Part shown: piece by piece, positions 1 through 11,692 of the stretch | Position numbering within the stretch: the stretch's first letter is position 1 | Layout of the letters: every line of letters starts with the position of its first letter | Origin: Spisula solida | Taxonomy: Eukaryota > Mollusca > Bivalvia > Venerida > Mactridae | Assembly (NCBI GenBank): GCA_947247005.1 | Contig: OX365950.1 | Coordinates: 13,838,720-13,902,719, forward strand | Length of the DNA stretch: 64,000 nt | Direction of reading: 5' to 3' | Program-made: the position numbers and the translations under genes | Notes under the pieces: model-generated | What the model saw: only the letters and a program-made list of their open reading frames with translations | The model's database searches: none | What the model was told of the DNA's origin: nothing

Positions 1-1449
1 TGTTATTTTCGTTTGACGTGCTCGGCAGTTTCTGTTGAGTGTTGTTTTAGGTAATGTGAGGTGCTTCCATATTTATTAGCGATTAAGATTGTGCTAGTAT
101 AGAGAAATTTCTGTATATGGTTGTAGATATTGATGAGCTCTATGTTTGGGGACTTTAAACAATAAACAGGACTATTGTCATAAAACCTGTATAGTTAAAC
201 AAAATGAATTAAAATATATCTCATCAGAAACCGGAATCATTTTTCTACATACATTAAAACTATGAATGAAAATAAATACACTGTTCATGAGGTACAGGTG
301 TTTGAACAGGGTCACTAACGCTGACCTCGTGCACAACGTCACGTTATTTTACACACAGTATTTTTGAAGCTGATTGCGTTTTGATAACCTTTAGCATACA
401 TATAGTGTTTATCTGTTTCACTTTAGTAATTTGTAAAACCAATTTCGCAACAGTTGACCAAACCGATTAATGTTTATAAACATCACATTATCCTGGGCGC
501 ACTATAACAGGAATAGGATTATGTGATGTATAACTAGAACGTATTCCTATTTCTGTTAACGGATCACTAAGCCTAATGCATTGTATAATGTCTTCCGGTA
601 CATTAGTCAAATTCATTGTTTGATTTTCATCGTTACAATCTTTGGGGAAAAACGGAGACACAAATGATGATCTGTCTAAATCGGATCTGCCTCAGGTGCT
701 GTTCTGTAGAATTTTAATTGTAAAATACATGTTCGTTGCCGTTGGGTTTTTAAATTTATTAAATCACCAGTCATAGCCCCCGGGACCAAACTGAAATATT
801 TTTTCTCCTCCAAGCTTTGTTTGATTTAGCTTTTCTGACATTGTATGAGTACAAAAAGATAAACTAAAAGAAAAACAATACTGACATACTTGTACTTGAT
901 GTATTCCAATTTATAAAGAAATGCCAACTTTTAACTTTTGTGTCCCGGGCATTTTCTTCTATTTGTATAATTGTAATTAATGTAAAATGAATCTTAATTC
1001 GCATGTGGTTAAGCTAACCTGGTTAGGGTTTCCAGATAAAACGTTAGATGAAGTTCCATTAATATGTCCTACCATGGCATGTTGCATCATGTGTTACCTA
1101 AATCACACATTTATAAGCCTAAGTCAATTTTCTATAAATTATATGCTGGTACGGAACAGTATCGTGAAAACGTGAATTGATTTTTCGCTTCTGAAAAGTT
1201 TACAGAAATGTTTTATATTACATATTTTTGCATCTTTAAACTCTGGATCTTTGAATTTGTACAAACGTGGAAATAGTCTTTAAATGTCTCAAATTATCGG
1301 GTGTCGGATTATAAGTTACGTTCAGTATGTGTGATATAATTGGTGTTTATTGAAGCATGCCTTGATGTATCTGCCAACCACTAGCATTGCATGACATTAT
1401 GCCGTTGTACTGGTTATATAAAGAGTTTTGTTTGTACTAATTTATTTAA
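1..1449. other. no gene recognised
   Basis: AT-rich sequence. The longest open frame with a start (987-1175) is 62 codons and has no recognisable domain or compositional signal. No repeat matching another part of the window was seen. Confidence 0.5.
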
Positions 1450-1692
1450 GGTAGATTGTGAAACAAGTTATTCCAACTTATATTAATCACTCTCGATACC
1501 TCATTCCTGATGTTATCCATCGCCACGAGGGTATGAGAAAAGAGAAGCCAGTCTCCCTTTTATGCTGAGCGTCTAGCAAGGGAATTTCTGGTACCATTTT
1601 TATTTCGTCTTTGGTATGACGCGGCCAGGGATCGAACCCGAGACCTCTCGCACTCGAAGCGAACGCTCAACCAATAGGCTATCGAGGAGGCG
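1450..1692 (-). mobile_element. tRNA-derived SINE, family A, near full length
   Basis: Read on the minus strand, it starts with a tRNA-like head (1620-1692) carrying an A-box-like TAGCCTATTGG and a B box GGTTCGATCCC. These are the internal RNA polymerase III promoter elements. The head is followed by a ~170-bp body ending near a TGTTTCACAATC word. The same head and body recur at 30481-30727 and 34131-34366, with partial copies elsewhere. SINEs of this kind are non-autonomous and are mobilised by LINE machinery. Confidence 0.8.
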
Positions 1693-2860
1693 GTTATACA
1701 AATGTACCACCATTTTCTACACACGAAAACAGCAACGAGGCACTGGATATTTTAATTTGTGAATATCTTTTGCTTTGATAAGATACACATAAGAGAGATT
1801 TTCGACATATGTAGTGTGAATGGCGCAGTCAACAACTTGTGTCGAACGTACGATCAAGTTTGCCGAAATTCTGGCACGTTCGGCGTACGTAGTTGTTATC
1901 ATTACGTTAAATTACGTTAAATAGTTTGTCTGTGCCATAACGTGTAATATATTAGAAATTAAAATATAAATTTTCAGCTCCGGTCATCGATATCACTCCA
2001 GGCACGCCATTGGCTTTGCTGTCAGTCAGTGGCTTAGAAGTACACCAAAATCAGCCAACGGTGGCATCTCATAAATGGATTCACAAACTGAAAATTATGT
2101 ATTTTTAAACGGGGGAAATAATTGGTAGAGACGTAATTTTAGCACTTTGGTTGACTCTTGCTAACTGGCTTACACGATCGCCAGTTTCTCACAAAACGTT
2201 ATTTAAATGCCGTCTGAATTGAATGATCATTTATTAACATCAAAATGGACTATAGTGGTTATAATGACTAAATAGTCAAACATTACAATGATAAAACATT
2301 CAGTATTGAAAACCAACAACGGTAATGGCCAGTATTGATATACCTCCTGTTTTATTGGTGTCTACTGACAAGAGTGCATTCAGTGGTGAGTAGGACAAAC
2401 CAGTAATTGGTGACACTCAAGTATGCGTAGTATTAACCATCAACTTCAAACCACATTTGTATTTAATATTCACTATCATTGTACAATGAGAGAGAAAGCC
2501 AGTATATATAGGTGTACGAAGCAGATTTATGTGTTTAAATTGTAACTGTTTGAAAATGATTTCCCATTGTACATTGCAGAACTATACCGATGTCATTGAA
2601 ACATTGGATATTAAACCGAAGTACGCATCAAGGAACTGTCAAGATGGTCTCTATGTCCCCTTGCTGTTCTCCGCTCTCGGCTTGGACCTTAACAACGTTC
2701 TCGTCGGCAAGGAAATCCGAGGACAATCCGTAAAATGTAGAGTATCCTTAATCATTTCTTTGAGCACACCTGCCACCATGAGCTTTTGTGATTACTCTTC
2801 GTCCGTCGTCAGTCCGTCTACAATTTGCTTGTGCAGACACTCCTTGTCACGTGTTTGGTC
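1693..2860. other. no supported gene; possible splice-like signals
   Basis: A segment at about 1970-2100 is bounded by TTTTCAG and CTGAAAA and could be a tiny inverted-repeat element or an exon-like island; neither can be decided. An open frame at 2529-2891 (120 codons) follows a TTGCAG, but its second half resembles common dispersed repeat text, so it is not called. A short segment 2333-2385 ends at a GTGAGT donor-like site (see findings). Confidence 0.4.
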
Positions 2861-2952
2861 TACCCGTGTTGATCATCTCAACAAAATCTAGGTCAACAAT
2901 ATCAAGTTCGATATTGGGGCCTCTGTCAAATCCTAGAAAACCTTGAGTGGTA
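2861..2952. repeat. left remnant of ~137-bp tandem array
   Basis: The text about lack of order here matches the units at 8579-9117: both contain forms of ATCACCTCAACAAAATC, a TCGATTTTGGGTCA-like word and GAAAACCTTG. The array is therefore split by the large inverted-repeat structure that starts at 2953. Confidence 0.65.
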
Positions 2953-4420
2953 ATAGTCTAGCATCTAGAGTTTTTAGTGTGAAAAAAAGGTCCAGAGCGT
3001 TTCTCAGTTTATTCGTGTAGAGGGATGCTTGAAGTTTAATTTTAGCGAGGGTGGACATCTGAGATCCTGTAGGTTACCATGGAAACCATGATGGCGTCAA
3101 AATTTCGCGCCAATATTTTAGTACACACTCCGTCTTAATATAACCTTTCTAACTAGTATGTACAAACACATATCAATTTTATTATGTGTAATATTTAAAG
3201 TACGAGTATAGAGCTCAGAAATGATATGATAGTCAAGGTCATTTAATGTCAAGGTCAAGGTCATTTAGAGGTCAAAAGACCTAAAAATGGGTAAAAAATG
3301 TGTTTATACCCCAAATAGTTATCATTCATATGCGCAATTTTGTCCATATACTTCATTAATTTATTTCAACATCGCCTGTTATCAGTTGCACTTAAATTAA
3401 ATTTTATTTCGTGTTGACATGGCGAACAAAAATGAAATAAGGGGGAATTTCGTAACCCCACCCCAATTGAAATTGTCATTATATTTTGATTATCATGACA
3501 AAACTGTATGCATTGCATTTGCTTCACCAAGTGTAAAAGTGCAAAATGTGCATACATACTACTGTATGTGCAACCTTATTACACAATGATACCTAGCTCA
3601 GCATTCAAATGGATATGTTGACCAATGTCACGAAGGTGAAGGTCATTACAAGGTGAAAGTTCAAGACAATTGTTCCAGTCACATTTTTATGTTGTTAAAA
3701 GTGCAATAGCTTCGGTTTCTTTTGCTTCAGCGAGGAGTATTTCCTCAAATCATGTGTTGTTTTTGTTTATTTATGTAGGCAGGTGTTTTAAGTTTAATGC
3801 TAGAGAGGGTGGATAGCTGAAATAAAGTCAGTTACCATGGAAACCAAGATGGCGGCCAATATTACAACTCATAACCAGTCCAAATGTCATAGTCCGGGCC
3901 GAAACCCCGAAAAATTGATCTAACCCTTTCATTGTTTTCTCTTAATGATTTTAGTAGACAAGACCGTTAAAATGGAATTTCTGACGGGTGCCATTTTGTC
4001 ACCACTGAGAATTTTGAGAACATTTTGGTAAAACGTTCCAAAATATAAACGAAACTGCGAATTTCTGGAATCGGTGATCTACAGTGTCATTTTCAATCAT
4101 ATTTTGTAATAAATCATACTAAAATGTAATTATTAAGTTTCAGTTGAAGACTAAAATTTTAGTGTCTTGTATTTATGGAAAAGGAGTTATTTTTGGGTTT
4201 AAAACATTAAAAACTGCACATAAAAATGCGAATTTTCGGAATAAGTAATCCATAACGTCATTGACCATTTAATTTGATAAATTATCGCTGTGATAGATTC
4301 ATAGTGACTTGCGATTAAGATATTAAGCATCTTAAGCTAGAGTAAAACATCGAAAATTGTAGTTTTTGGAATCGGTAGACTATGCACAATGACATCGATC
4401 ATTTTATTTGGTGATTTAAT
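2953..4420 (+). repeat. left arm of 5.6-kb inverted repeat
   Basis: The reverse complement of this arm is found at about 7060-8578. The outer end is ATAGTCTAGCATCTAGAG, mirrored at 8561-8578. Both arms contain TTACCATGGAAACC and GATGGC words. Both also carry the same 63-codon chance open frame (3557-3366 here, 7975-8166 in the other arm), with one residue changed. Outer sequence looks almost identical; the inner ~300 bp is visibly more diverged. No transposase frame is visible in the arm. Confidence 0.9.
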
Positions 4421-5370
4421 ATGTCAATGTAAATGGTATAAAACTATAAATAACCCTGCAGTTTAGATATCAAACATCCTAAGATAGGCTATTGTGCGAA
4501 CTAATAATATATACATGTTTTGAGTTGGTTAAAGCAATAACAGTACCAGGCAGAAGTTTGTATCATAAACAACTTGGAATACACCTTGTATACCAGGTAG
4601 TGTATTGTCACCCTTATACATGTAGAACCAGGAATACCTTCCATATCAGTGTTAGGTACCATACAGAGTACAATATGGCTCTCCCATGCAGTGTTTAATA
4701 TCCTAATAGTTTGGAATGACAATGGCAGTCCCTATAAAACAAGGGATAACTCAGTCAGGTAGAGTCAGAACGTCCCCATAGATCCATGCATATCTGTTTC
4801 CAGCAGTACAGTATAAGGTAACCCATACGGCCACACCCCTGGCATTATTGTATGCAACGGCTATTTAATGGAATTGTTTTTCTTGTCGAGTACTAGTGGG
4901 TCATACATAGCAATGGCACTACCCTAGGATGTACACACACAGAGCAACAACGAGTAGTTGCAAACTGTGTTGGGTACCATATAAAGCCAGGAATGGCTGT
5001 TGGAATGGCCATGTTTGTGACCAAATGGAGCAATGAATAGTTACGCCATACCTTGTTTGATACTCTATAGATTTACGGATGGCTGAAGCAAGCAGTATTA
5101 TGTATTAAGTGAATTCAGGAATGTCTCTGTCAGGTATTTATTAACAAGGGAAGACTTTACAAGTAATTTAGAATCAATCACCGTTTACAGCAGCATTAGG
5201 TTACCAATGTATGTCATACATAGCTTACAGTGATTGCTCGCCTATAGAGCTAAGCAAGGATATGTTACATATTACATAGAACAAGAAGGGCAGTCAGGAC
5301 TGTGCATTGTTGAGTACCATATAAAGTCAGTTTTTGATATCTATCTAAAGCCTATGTTTCACTGAACATG
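4421..5370. other. spacer of the inverted repeat, left part
   Basis: No gene is seen. The overlapping opposite-strand frames at 4492-4722 are short and have no domain. The sequence contains many loosely repeated TACCAT/AGGAAT/TATAAAGCCAG words (for example 4620-5340 and 6290-6310), giving it a degenerate internally repetitive look. Confidence 0.4.
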
Positions 5371-5870
5371 TTTTTTCTCGGCGATGTACTCTCGATGGAC
5401 ATTAATGAGCTTCGCGAGGCAACTGAACCGGTTTCTCGTGGTCTAGGTGTAGCTTTGGGGAAGTCACAGGACAATTTGTGATATCGGGAGGGTTCGTGAT
5501 CAATCGTGAGAAATCGGGATATCTTCCCGACGTTATGCGTCTGTCCCACTGCCTCGGACATGTACTCCTGGTGGTAATTTGGTGCTTCGAAAGGTGTCGG
5601 GAACATGTTCCCTGATGTCTCAGGGAAGCTCCCCACTTAAGTGTCAGGAACCTTAGACAACATTTCGGTGTCTCATTCGAGGTCTTGAGAGTTATTCCCC
5701 GAATGTTCGCTAATACTTATCGGGGATGATTCGTGTGGTACCAGAAGGCATCATGAGAACTTGATTGATTGAACACATTGGTCCTACTGCCAAGGGAATG
5801 TACTCCCAAAATTAATCGGGAGCTTGGGGCGTCGGAGAAAGGTTGAATGTGCAAAATCACCGGGGGCCAT
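5371..5870 (+). repeat. GC-rich palindrome-rich dispersed repeat, copy 1
   Basis: It aligns by eye with 60205-60690 in the same orientation. Shared words include GGCGATGTACTC, ACAATTTGTGA, ATCGGGAGG, TTATGCGT and GGAAGCTCCCC, in the same order and similar spacing. It is dense in short TCGGGA/TCCCGA words that can pair with one another. It is much more GC-rich than its surroundings. The 94-codon antisense frame at 5352-5636 is not considered coding, because the other copy does not preserve it. Confidence 0.7.
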
Positions 5871-6079
5871 CGAGAGAAACTATATGTAATTCTTCCTCGT
5901 GGATGAGGAATTCCTCAGTGGGACATAGGCTTGATCGAGCAATATAAATATGTAGCGAAAAATGCATAATGTGCCAGAAAGTGTCAGGTGGCCAATGAGG
6001 TTCAGGGAATAGTTTATTAGTTCGATTTTGAAGCAAATTCTTAATAATAATATTTAATCTCACTCAGGGCCAAATACTT

Positions 6080-6232
6080 GGTGTTTCCGTCACTCCAAGG
6101 GTATGAGAGAGAAACTAGTAAGGGGCTTACTAGTTGCATTTGATTCGTTTTTGGTATGACCCGGTCTGGTAGATCGAATCAGGTTCACTCCGCACTCGAA
6201 GCGGCCGCTCAACCGCTAGACCATCGAGGTAT
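6080..6232 (-). mobile_element. SINE family A, 5' (tRNA-head) part
   Basis: Minus-strand tRNA-like head with B-box GATTCGATCTACC, slightly decayed. Adjoining it is body sequence TTGGTATGACCCGG and AAGGGTATGAGAGA as in the copy at 1450-1692. The outer half of the body is missing. It lies inside the spacer of the large inverted repeat. Confidence 0.7.
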
Positions 6233-6679
6233 GACTGTTCTAAGCAGTACATAGTATCTATATCGCATGGAACGACTGTGTTATGCATTGCTAGGTATTA
6301 TATAAAGCCAGGAATAGGAAAGACAATTTTAGGTACCACAATCGGTGTCGAAATTGCTGTGTCTGGCAGTGAAAGGTATGTACTCATAGGGCATTGAATG
6401 GTTGGTCTCATTGGTAGTGTTCGTACCATACATGGCCTAGCAAGTTTGTTCTCAGGGGTTGAACACGTACATTTGCAGTACAACATTTCTGTGTCCCAAA
6501 TAGCATGCACATTTATAGTGTTCCGAGTACCCGGGTAGTCGATCGGAAGAATGACCGAGTAACTGAGTACCGATTTTAGTACTCGTTGCCATCTCTAGTT
6601 CCACTAGCTTCTGAATCACATGGAATCCCAATTACTCATAGGCCACATATGTGATGCCTGTATTTGGTTCTCATTTTAT

Positions 6680-6886
6680 ATTGCTGGCTTATAATTAGAT
6701 GGTCGTATGTACAAAATCAATATTCTGAGAAAGCATGACAAAACTGTCTGAAAATTACACTTTACTTTTGGAAAAACAAGCTTTTTGAACTTCGTGAAAA
6801 TAGGCTCATAAGAAGCGCATTGAGATGCAGTTTTCAAATATGCATGATTCTTATAAGGTCAACCTCCTAATTCTAAGCCAGCGATA
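6680..6886. mobile_element. MITE family B, copy 1
   Basis: Terminal inverted repeats TTGCTGGCTTATAATTAGA and TCTAAGCCAGCGA flank an interior with AAAAACAAGCTTTTTGAACTT and GCGCATTGAGATGCAG. The interior is the reverse of the copies at 9701 and 33301 and matches the orientation of that at 16336. Flanks read TA on both sides. No coding capacity. Confidence 0.8.
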
Positions 6887-7059
6887 TGATCAAAATATAA
6901 GACCGGAATGCCCTTATGTATATATTCAAAACGCCACACTTATCATATATTTAGTAATGTTGACCCCCAATATATTGCATTTAGCTCAAAGCATGGTATT
7001 AGATAAAGGATAACTTGAACTACTGATGATATGGCAATATTTTAGTCTTACAGTGATTT
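6887..7059. other. spacer of the inverted repeat, right part
   Basis: Short unique-looking stretch between the MITE and the right arm. No feature seen. Confidence 0.4.
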
Positions 7060-8578
7060 ACTACCAAGTAAAATTATTTATGAGAGTGTAGTAGATCGAT
7101 TCACAAAAAAGCTAACCTTTCATTTCAATTTTGAATGTTTTATCCTAAAATAACAGATACCCCGAACATATCACATTTTTTTACCATAGCCTAGCTGAAG
7201 ATGTTTGATATCTTAATCGCAAGTCACTATGAAACTATCACAGTGATTATTTATCAAATGAAATGGCTAATGACGTTATAGAGTACTTATTCCGAAAATT
7301 CGCACTTTTAGATGCAGTTTTTAATGTTTTAACCCCAAAATAACCCCTTTTGCATGAATACACAACACTAAAAATTTACAGTCTTCAACTGAAACTTAAT
7401 AATTACATTTTAGTGTGATTTATCACGAATTATGATGGAAAACGACATTACAGTTCACCGATTCCAGAAATTCGCAGTTTCGTTTATATTTTGGAACGTT
7501 TTACCCCAATTTTCTTAAAATTCTCAATGGTGACAAAATGTCACCCATCAGAAATTCCATTGCAACAGTCTTGTCTACTGAAATTATTAAAGAAAAAACA
7601 ATGAAAGTTTATATCAATTTTGAGGGTTTTCAGCCAGGACTATGAAATTTGGACTGATTATGAGCTGTTATATTGGCCGCCATCTTGGTTTCCATGGTAA
7701 CTGACTTTATTTCAGCTATCCACCCTCTCTAGCATTAAACTTTAAGCACCTGCCTACATAAATAAACAAAAACAACACATGATTTGAGGAAATACTCCTC
7801 GCTGAAGCAAAAGAAACCGAAGCTATTGCACTTTTAACAACATAAAAATGTGACTGGAACAATTGTCTTGAACTTTCACCTTGTAATGACCTTCACCTTC
7901 GTGACATTGGTCAACATATCAATTCGAATGCTGAACCAGGTATCATTGTGTAATAAGGTTGCACATACAGTAGTATGTATGCACATTTTGCACTTTTACA
8001 CTTGGTGAAGCAAATGCAATGCATACAGTTTTGTCATGATAATCAAAATATAATGACAATTTCAATTGGGGTGGGGTTACGAAATTCCCCCTTATTTCAT
8101 TTTTATTCGCCATGTCAACACGAAATAAAATTTAATTTAAGTGCAACTGATAACAGGCGATGTTGAAATCAATTAATGAAGTATATGGACAAAATTGCGC
8201 ATATGAATGATAACTATTTGGGGTATAAACACATTTTTTACCCATTTTTAGGTCTTTTGACCTCTAAATGACCTTGACCTTGACATTAAATGACCTTGAC
8301 TATCATATCATTTCTGAGCTCTATACCGGTACTTTAAATATTACACATAATAAAATTGATATGTGTTTGTACATACTAGTTAGAAAGGTTATATTAAGAC
8401 GGAGTGTGTACTAAAATATTGGCCCGAAATTTTGACGCCATCATGGTTTCCATGGTAACCTACAGGATCTCAGATGTCCACCCTCGCTAAAATTAAACTT
8501 CAAGCATCCCTCTACACGAATAAACTGAGAAACGCTCTGGACCTTTTTTCACACTAAAAACTCTAGATGCTAGACTAT
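7060..8578 (-). repeat. right arm of 5.6-kb inverted repeat
   Basis: Reverse complement of 2953-4420. The outermost 8 bp are GACTAT-type, mirroring ATAGTC at the left end. The words CAAGATGGCGGCC (reversed) and TAACTGACTTTATTTCAGC occur in both arms. The inner limit is blurred: matching can still be followed to about 7060-7110, against 4380-4420 on the left. A transcript across both arms would form a hairpin of about 1.5 kb. Confidence 0.9.
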
Positions 8579-9117
8579 AACTAGTGGTCTCACTTTTAGC
8601 ATTATCTTCGTGCAACTTGTTCCCAATGATCAGCTCAACACAGTCGATGTCATGATCGATATTGGGTCATCCGGGGCACAAATTAGTGCACTAGATTATT
8701 TCAGAGAAACCTTGTGTAGTCAGTAGTTGTCACAATTTTGGCCTATTTAACTTGGCGTCAATGATAATCTCTACAAAATCTAGGTCTTGTGCGATTATAG
8801 GGGTCAAAATTTAGGTCACTATATCACATTATAGAAAACATTATGTGCAGTCACTAGAGGTTTAAACTTTAGCCTTATATTCATGGCACGCGGTCACAAT
8901 GATCACCTCAACACAATCCGGATCCAGTTCGATTTTAGGTCATCCAGTGTTAAAAACTAGGTCACTTGGGAAATCATAGAAAAGCCTAGTAAAGACACTA
9001 GAGGTCACAATTTTGGTATAATCTTCAGGCAACTTGGTCACAACGATTCACTTAACAAAATCCAGATCAACGTCGATTTTTGATCATGTGACGACAAACA
9101 CTATGTTACTAGGTTAA
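8579..9117. repeat. tandem array, ~137-bp unit, about four units
   Basis: A recurring CACTAGAGGTCACAATTTTGG-like phrase occurs near 8583, 8717, 8853 and 8994, spaced 134, 136 and 141 bp. Each unit also has a TTGGTCACAATGATCACCTCA-like and a TCGATTTTGGGTCATC-like phrase. Units are diverged. This is the right-hand continuation of the array interrupted at 2953. Confidence 0.75.
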
Positions 9118-9700
9118 ATCATAATGAACCAATAATTTACCCTTTTAGATACATTTGGCTATTTTCAATATAATTTGCATCACACCAGTGCAGCTATCGA
9201 CATGTCCTATTTTGGGTCGAACGTTTTTATCGGATTGAATTCATTAAAGAAATAACAATGTAACAATGTTTTATAATTTAGCACAATCATGAATATAATC
9301 TCATTATTAGTCAACGGAGTTCGTAATTTACAACTGGTGTAATTTCAATGCATTTGTCTAAGGAACAATGTAATATCTTAATTTGATGGTGTCAGTTACT
9401 GGAGACATAATTAAATTGTTCTGTGCAATCGTTAGGTCGTTATACTTTCTGCAACAATATGTAATACTGGTTTCTTGAAGTTCTCATCACAACATCTTAT
9501 CTATCAAACCGGTAAATGGTGTTAATAATCAGTTCTTGTTGATTATGCAATATGCGGGAGTATTTTTGTATAACTTTGCAATCATTATCTTAGAAATGAC
9601 AAAGAAAATTGTTTATTTCAGCTTGGAGTGTTGGTGCCATGCTGTACGAAGAAGAGCGGTCAAAGTACCTGACATTCAGTGGTTAAACAAGGACTACATA
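9118..9700. other. no supported gene; exon-like fragment at 9622-9686
   Basis: Mostly AT-rich sequence without repeats. TTTATTTCAG at 9612-9621 is a good acceptor-like site, followed by a 65-nt stretch open to a TAA at 9684. It could be a terminal exon, but there is no family evidence. Confidence 0.3.
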
Positions 9701-9920
9701 TCGATGACTTAGAATTATAGGATTTATGCATATTTGAAATCTGCATCTCAATGCGCTTCTAATGAGCATTTTTTCATGAAAATCGGAAGTTGTCATGTTG
9801 ACCAAACTGAAGTTTAAAAAGCTTGTTTTTCCTTAAGTAAACAGTTCTTTCAGACAGTTTTTTCTTGTTTTCTCAAAATATTGATTTTGTACTTACGACC
9901 TTCTTATTCAAAGCCCGCGA
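9701..9920. mobile_element. MITE family B, copy 2
   Basis: Ends TCGATGACTTAGAATTATAGG and CCTTCTTATTCAAAGCCCGCGA are imperfect inverted repeats, flanked by ATA/TATA. The interior carries GCATCTCAATGCGCTTCT, CATGTTGACCAAACTGAAG and TCTCAAAATATTGATTTTG, shared with the 33301 and 47215 copies. Confidence 0.85.
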
Positions 9921-11212
9921 TATATAGGGTTACGCTGGCATTCAGTGTAGAGCGTGACGTAAGATATTTAAAGATTTCAAATATCCGAACTTACCAGTGC
10001 TTGAATTCGTCTTTGATTTTGCTTGCAGGCTTTTACTGTAAAATTCTTCAGCGACTGATATACATGTACATTTAGGTGTTTGAATCCTGATTCATTGTAG
10101 TCAATAACTGTTCACAATAGAAGCTATTCGTACACACAACTTTATTCAACTTCCGTATACTACGCCAGGCCAAGTGTTCACAAAGGATTAGTTTTCATGA
10201 TCAGACTCGAGCTCAATGTTTTGTTTCATATACAGAAACTTTGTTAATGGAAAGTAATTGATTTTACTCAGGCAGATAAATAAGTTTTTATGCATAGTTA
10301 TTGAAATAATGTGCTTAATAAATTGAATCTAGGTTTTAGATTTTCATCCCGAATATTTGAGGTCTGTCTCAGTCGCAATAAAATCAATCCCTTTTTTATC
10401 AAAAAAATAAAGTATTGACGTTGCTCAACCTGTTATCAAAAAAATGTAAACTTAGATTTACTGTACTTGCTAAAGAAAGTACATTTAATAGCATTACTAA
10501 TACTATCAACATATTGCAAAAACATAATTGAACTTGAGCCTGAGCCTAAAAGCCTAGTCCTTGTGAACACGGGGCCAAAGGTTTATCTAACTGTACGACA
10601 TGTGATGAAAGACACGATTTATCTAGTCTGACGAACGAAACATTTAGTAATAGTCCATAACTATGAATTTTTTATGCTTGTTAAAAAACTTTCAACATCA
10701 TTTTGCTTAATTATTATCAGAATTAAATACTTACATTCAAAATTTGATACTGTTTTATTGTAGATAAAAATGGTGGGTTTTGAAAGATTTAATGTATCTT
10801 TTATGTGACCTGACATAAACATTCTGATACAAAACGAGTGTTTTGTAATTAACTCTTCTTTATGATTTATTTTCAATTTTCACTGAGCGCATAAAGACAG
10901 CTTATTTTGCTTGTTCTGCCTGTGTGTTCTAAAACACAATAAAACATTTTTGACAAGACAGCTTTGATTGCTATTTATGGCGTTTTCTGCTTTGATGTCA
11001 ACATTTGGCATTTTAGTATTTGCAGACGTAACCTTTAAAATATAGCGTTGGCATCAGAATGCAAAGCTTTCTTTTATTCACTACTTTTAACAATTAAAAA
11101 GCCGATGATTTGTCATAATGTAGGTATGCAATATAAACAACAAGAACTCTGATGACGCTTGTCTGATTGTACACTTTTGACGTAGAGATAGGAGAAACCA
11201 GTCGCTTCCTTG
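9921..11212. other. no gene recognised
   Basis: AT-rich. The antisense open frame 10661-10876 (71 codons) is low-complexity and has no domain. Several A-runs near 10390-10450. Nothing else seen. Confidence 0.45.
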
Positions 11213-11430
11213 TGCGGAGCGGTGGCCTATAGGAAGGGAGTGCGCCTTGTGTTTGAGAGGTCCCAGATTCAATCCCCGTCTGTGCCACAGCTTAACTTCT
11301 CCGAGCAAGACTACTCCACAATGCTCCACTCGACCAAGATGTATATCGGTACCTATTAGGAAGGTGTCTGTACATGTTCGATATTCCTTGGCGCCAAACC
11401 TCGATGTTGGCTGCACACAAACCCGGAGAG
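11213..11430 (+). mobile_element. tRNA-derived SINE, second family (V)
   Basis: A tRNA-like head GCGGAGCGGTGGCC...AGATTCAATCCCC at 11213-11290 supplies A- and B-box-like elements. It is followed by a body containing CGACCAAGATGTATATCGGT and ACCTATTAGGAAGG. The copy at 39260-39405, minus, has the matching GGAGCGGTGGCC head and CCTAGATGTATAAATGGG body. Open frames on both strands here (11087-11480) are consequences of the SINE, not genes. Confidence 0.7.
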
Positions 11431-11589
11431 AAATAGTCTCCCCGAGGGAAATTCGAACACAGTTTACCATGGATAGATGAAAGTTAACATGACAAAGGGT
11501 GACTGAACGGCTGAATTGCTGAAAGCAGCCCTCGAAAACTGGTTACTTATTTATGTTTAGTTTATCTTGAACGTAAAGCAATTGAAACG

Positions 11590-11692
11590 CTGGTACCGTT
11601 TTTATTTCGTCGTTGACGCGACCTCAGAGCGAACCCCAAATCTTCCACAACCGAAGCATTTCCTCAATCACTTGGCTGTCAAAGGTCCAGTG
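11590..11692 (-). mobile_element. SINE family A fragment
   Basis: Contains CTGGTACCGTTTTTATTTCGTC followed by a decayed tRNA-like head (GACGCGACC, GCGAACCCC, AACCGAAGC), in the order seen at 1580-1690. The outer body is missing. Confidence 0.6.

Noticed and set aside
2529..2891. 120-codon plus frame after a TTGCAG
   Set aside because: No domain; the first codons overlap intron-like sequence, and the second half (AGCTTTTGTGATTACTC and following) resembles common dispersed repeat text. Could hide an exon, but not supportable.
3366..3557. 63-codon frame repeated at 7975-8166, suggesting a conserved peptide
   Set aside because: Both copies lie in the arms of one inverted repeat; conservation is due to the duplicated DNA, not coding constraint.
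8579..9117. Possible CRISPR-like regular repeat
   Set aside because: Units are ~137 bp, diverged and contiguous without unique spacers; this is a eukaryotic tandem repeat.
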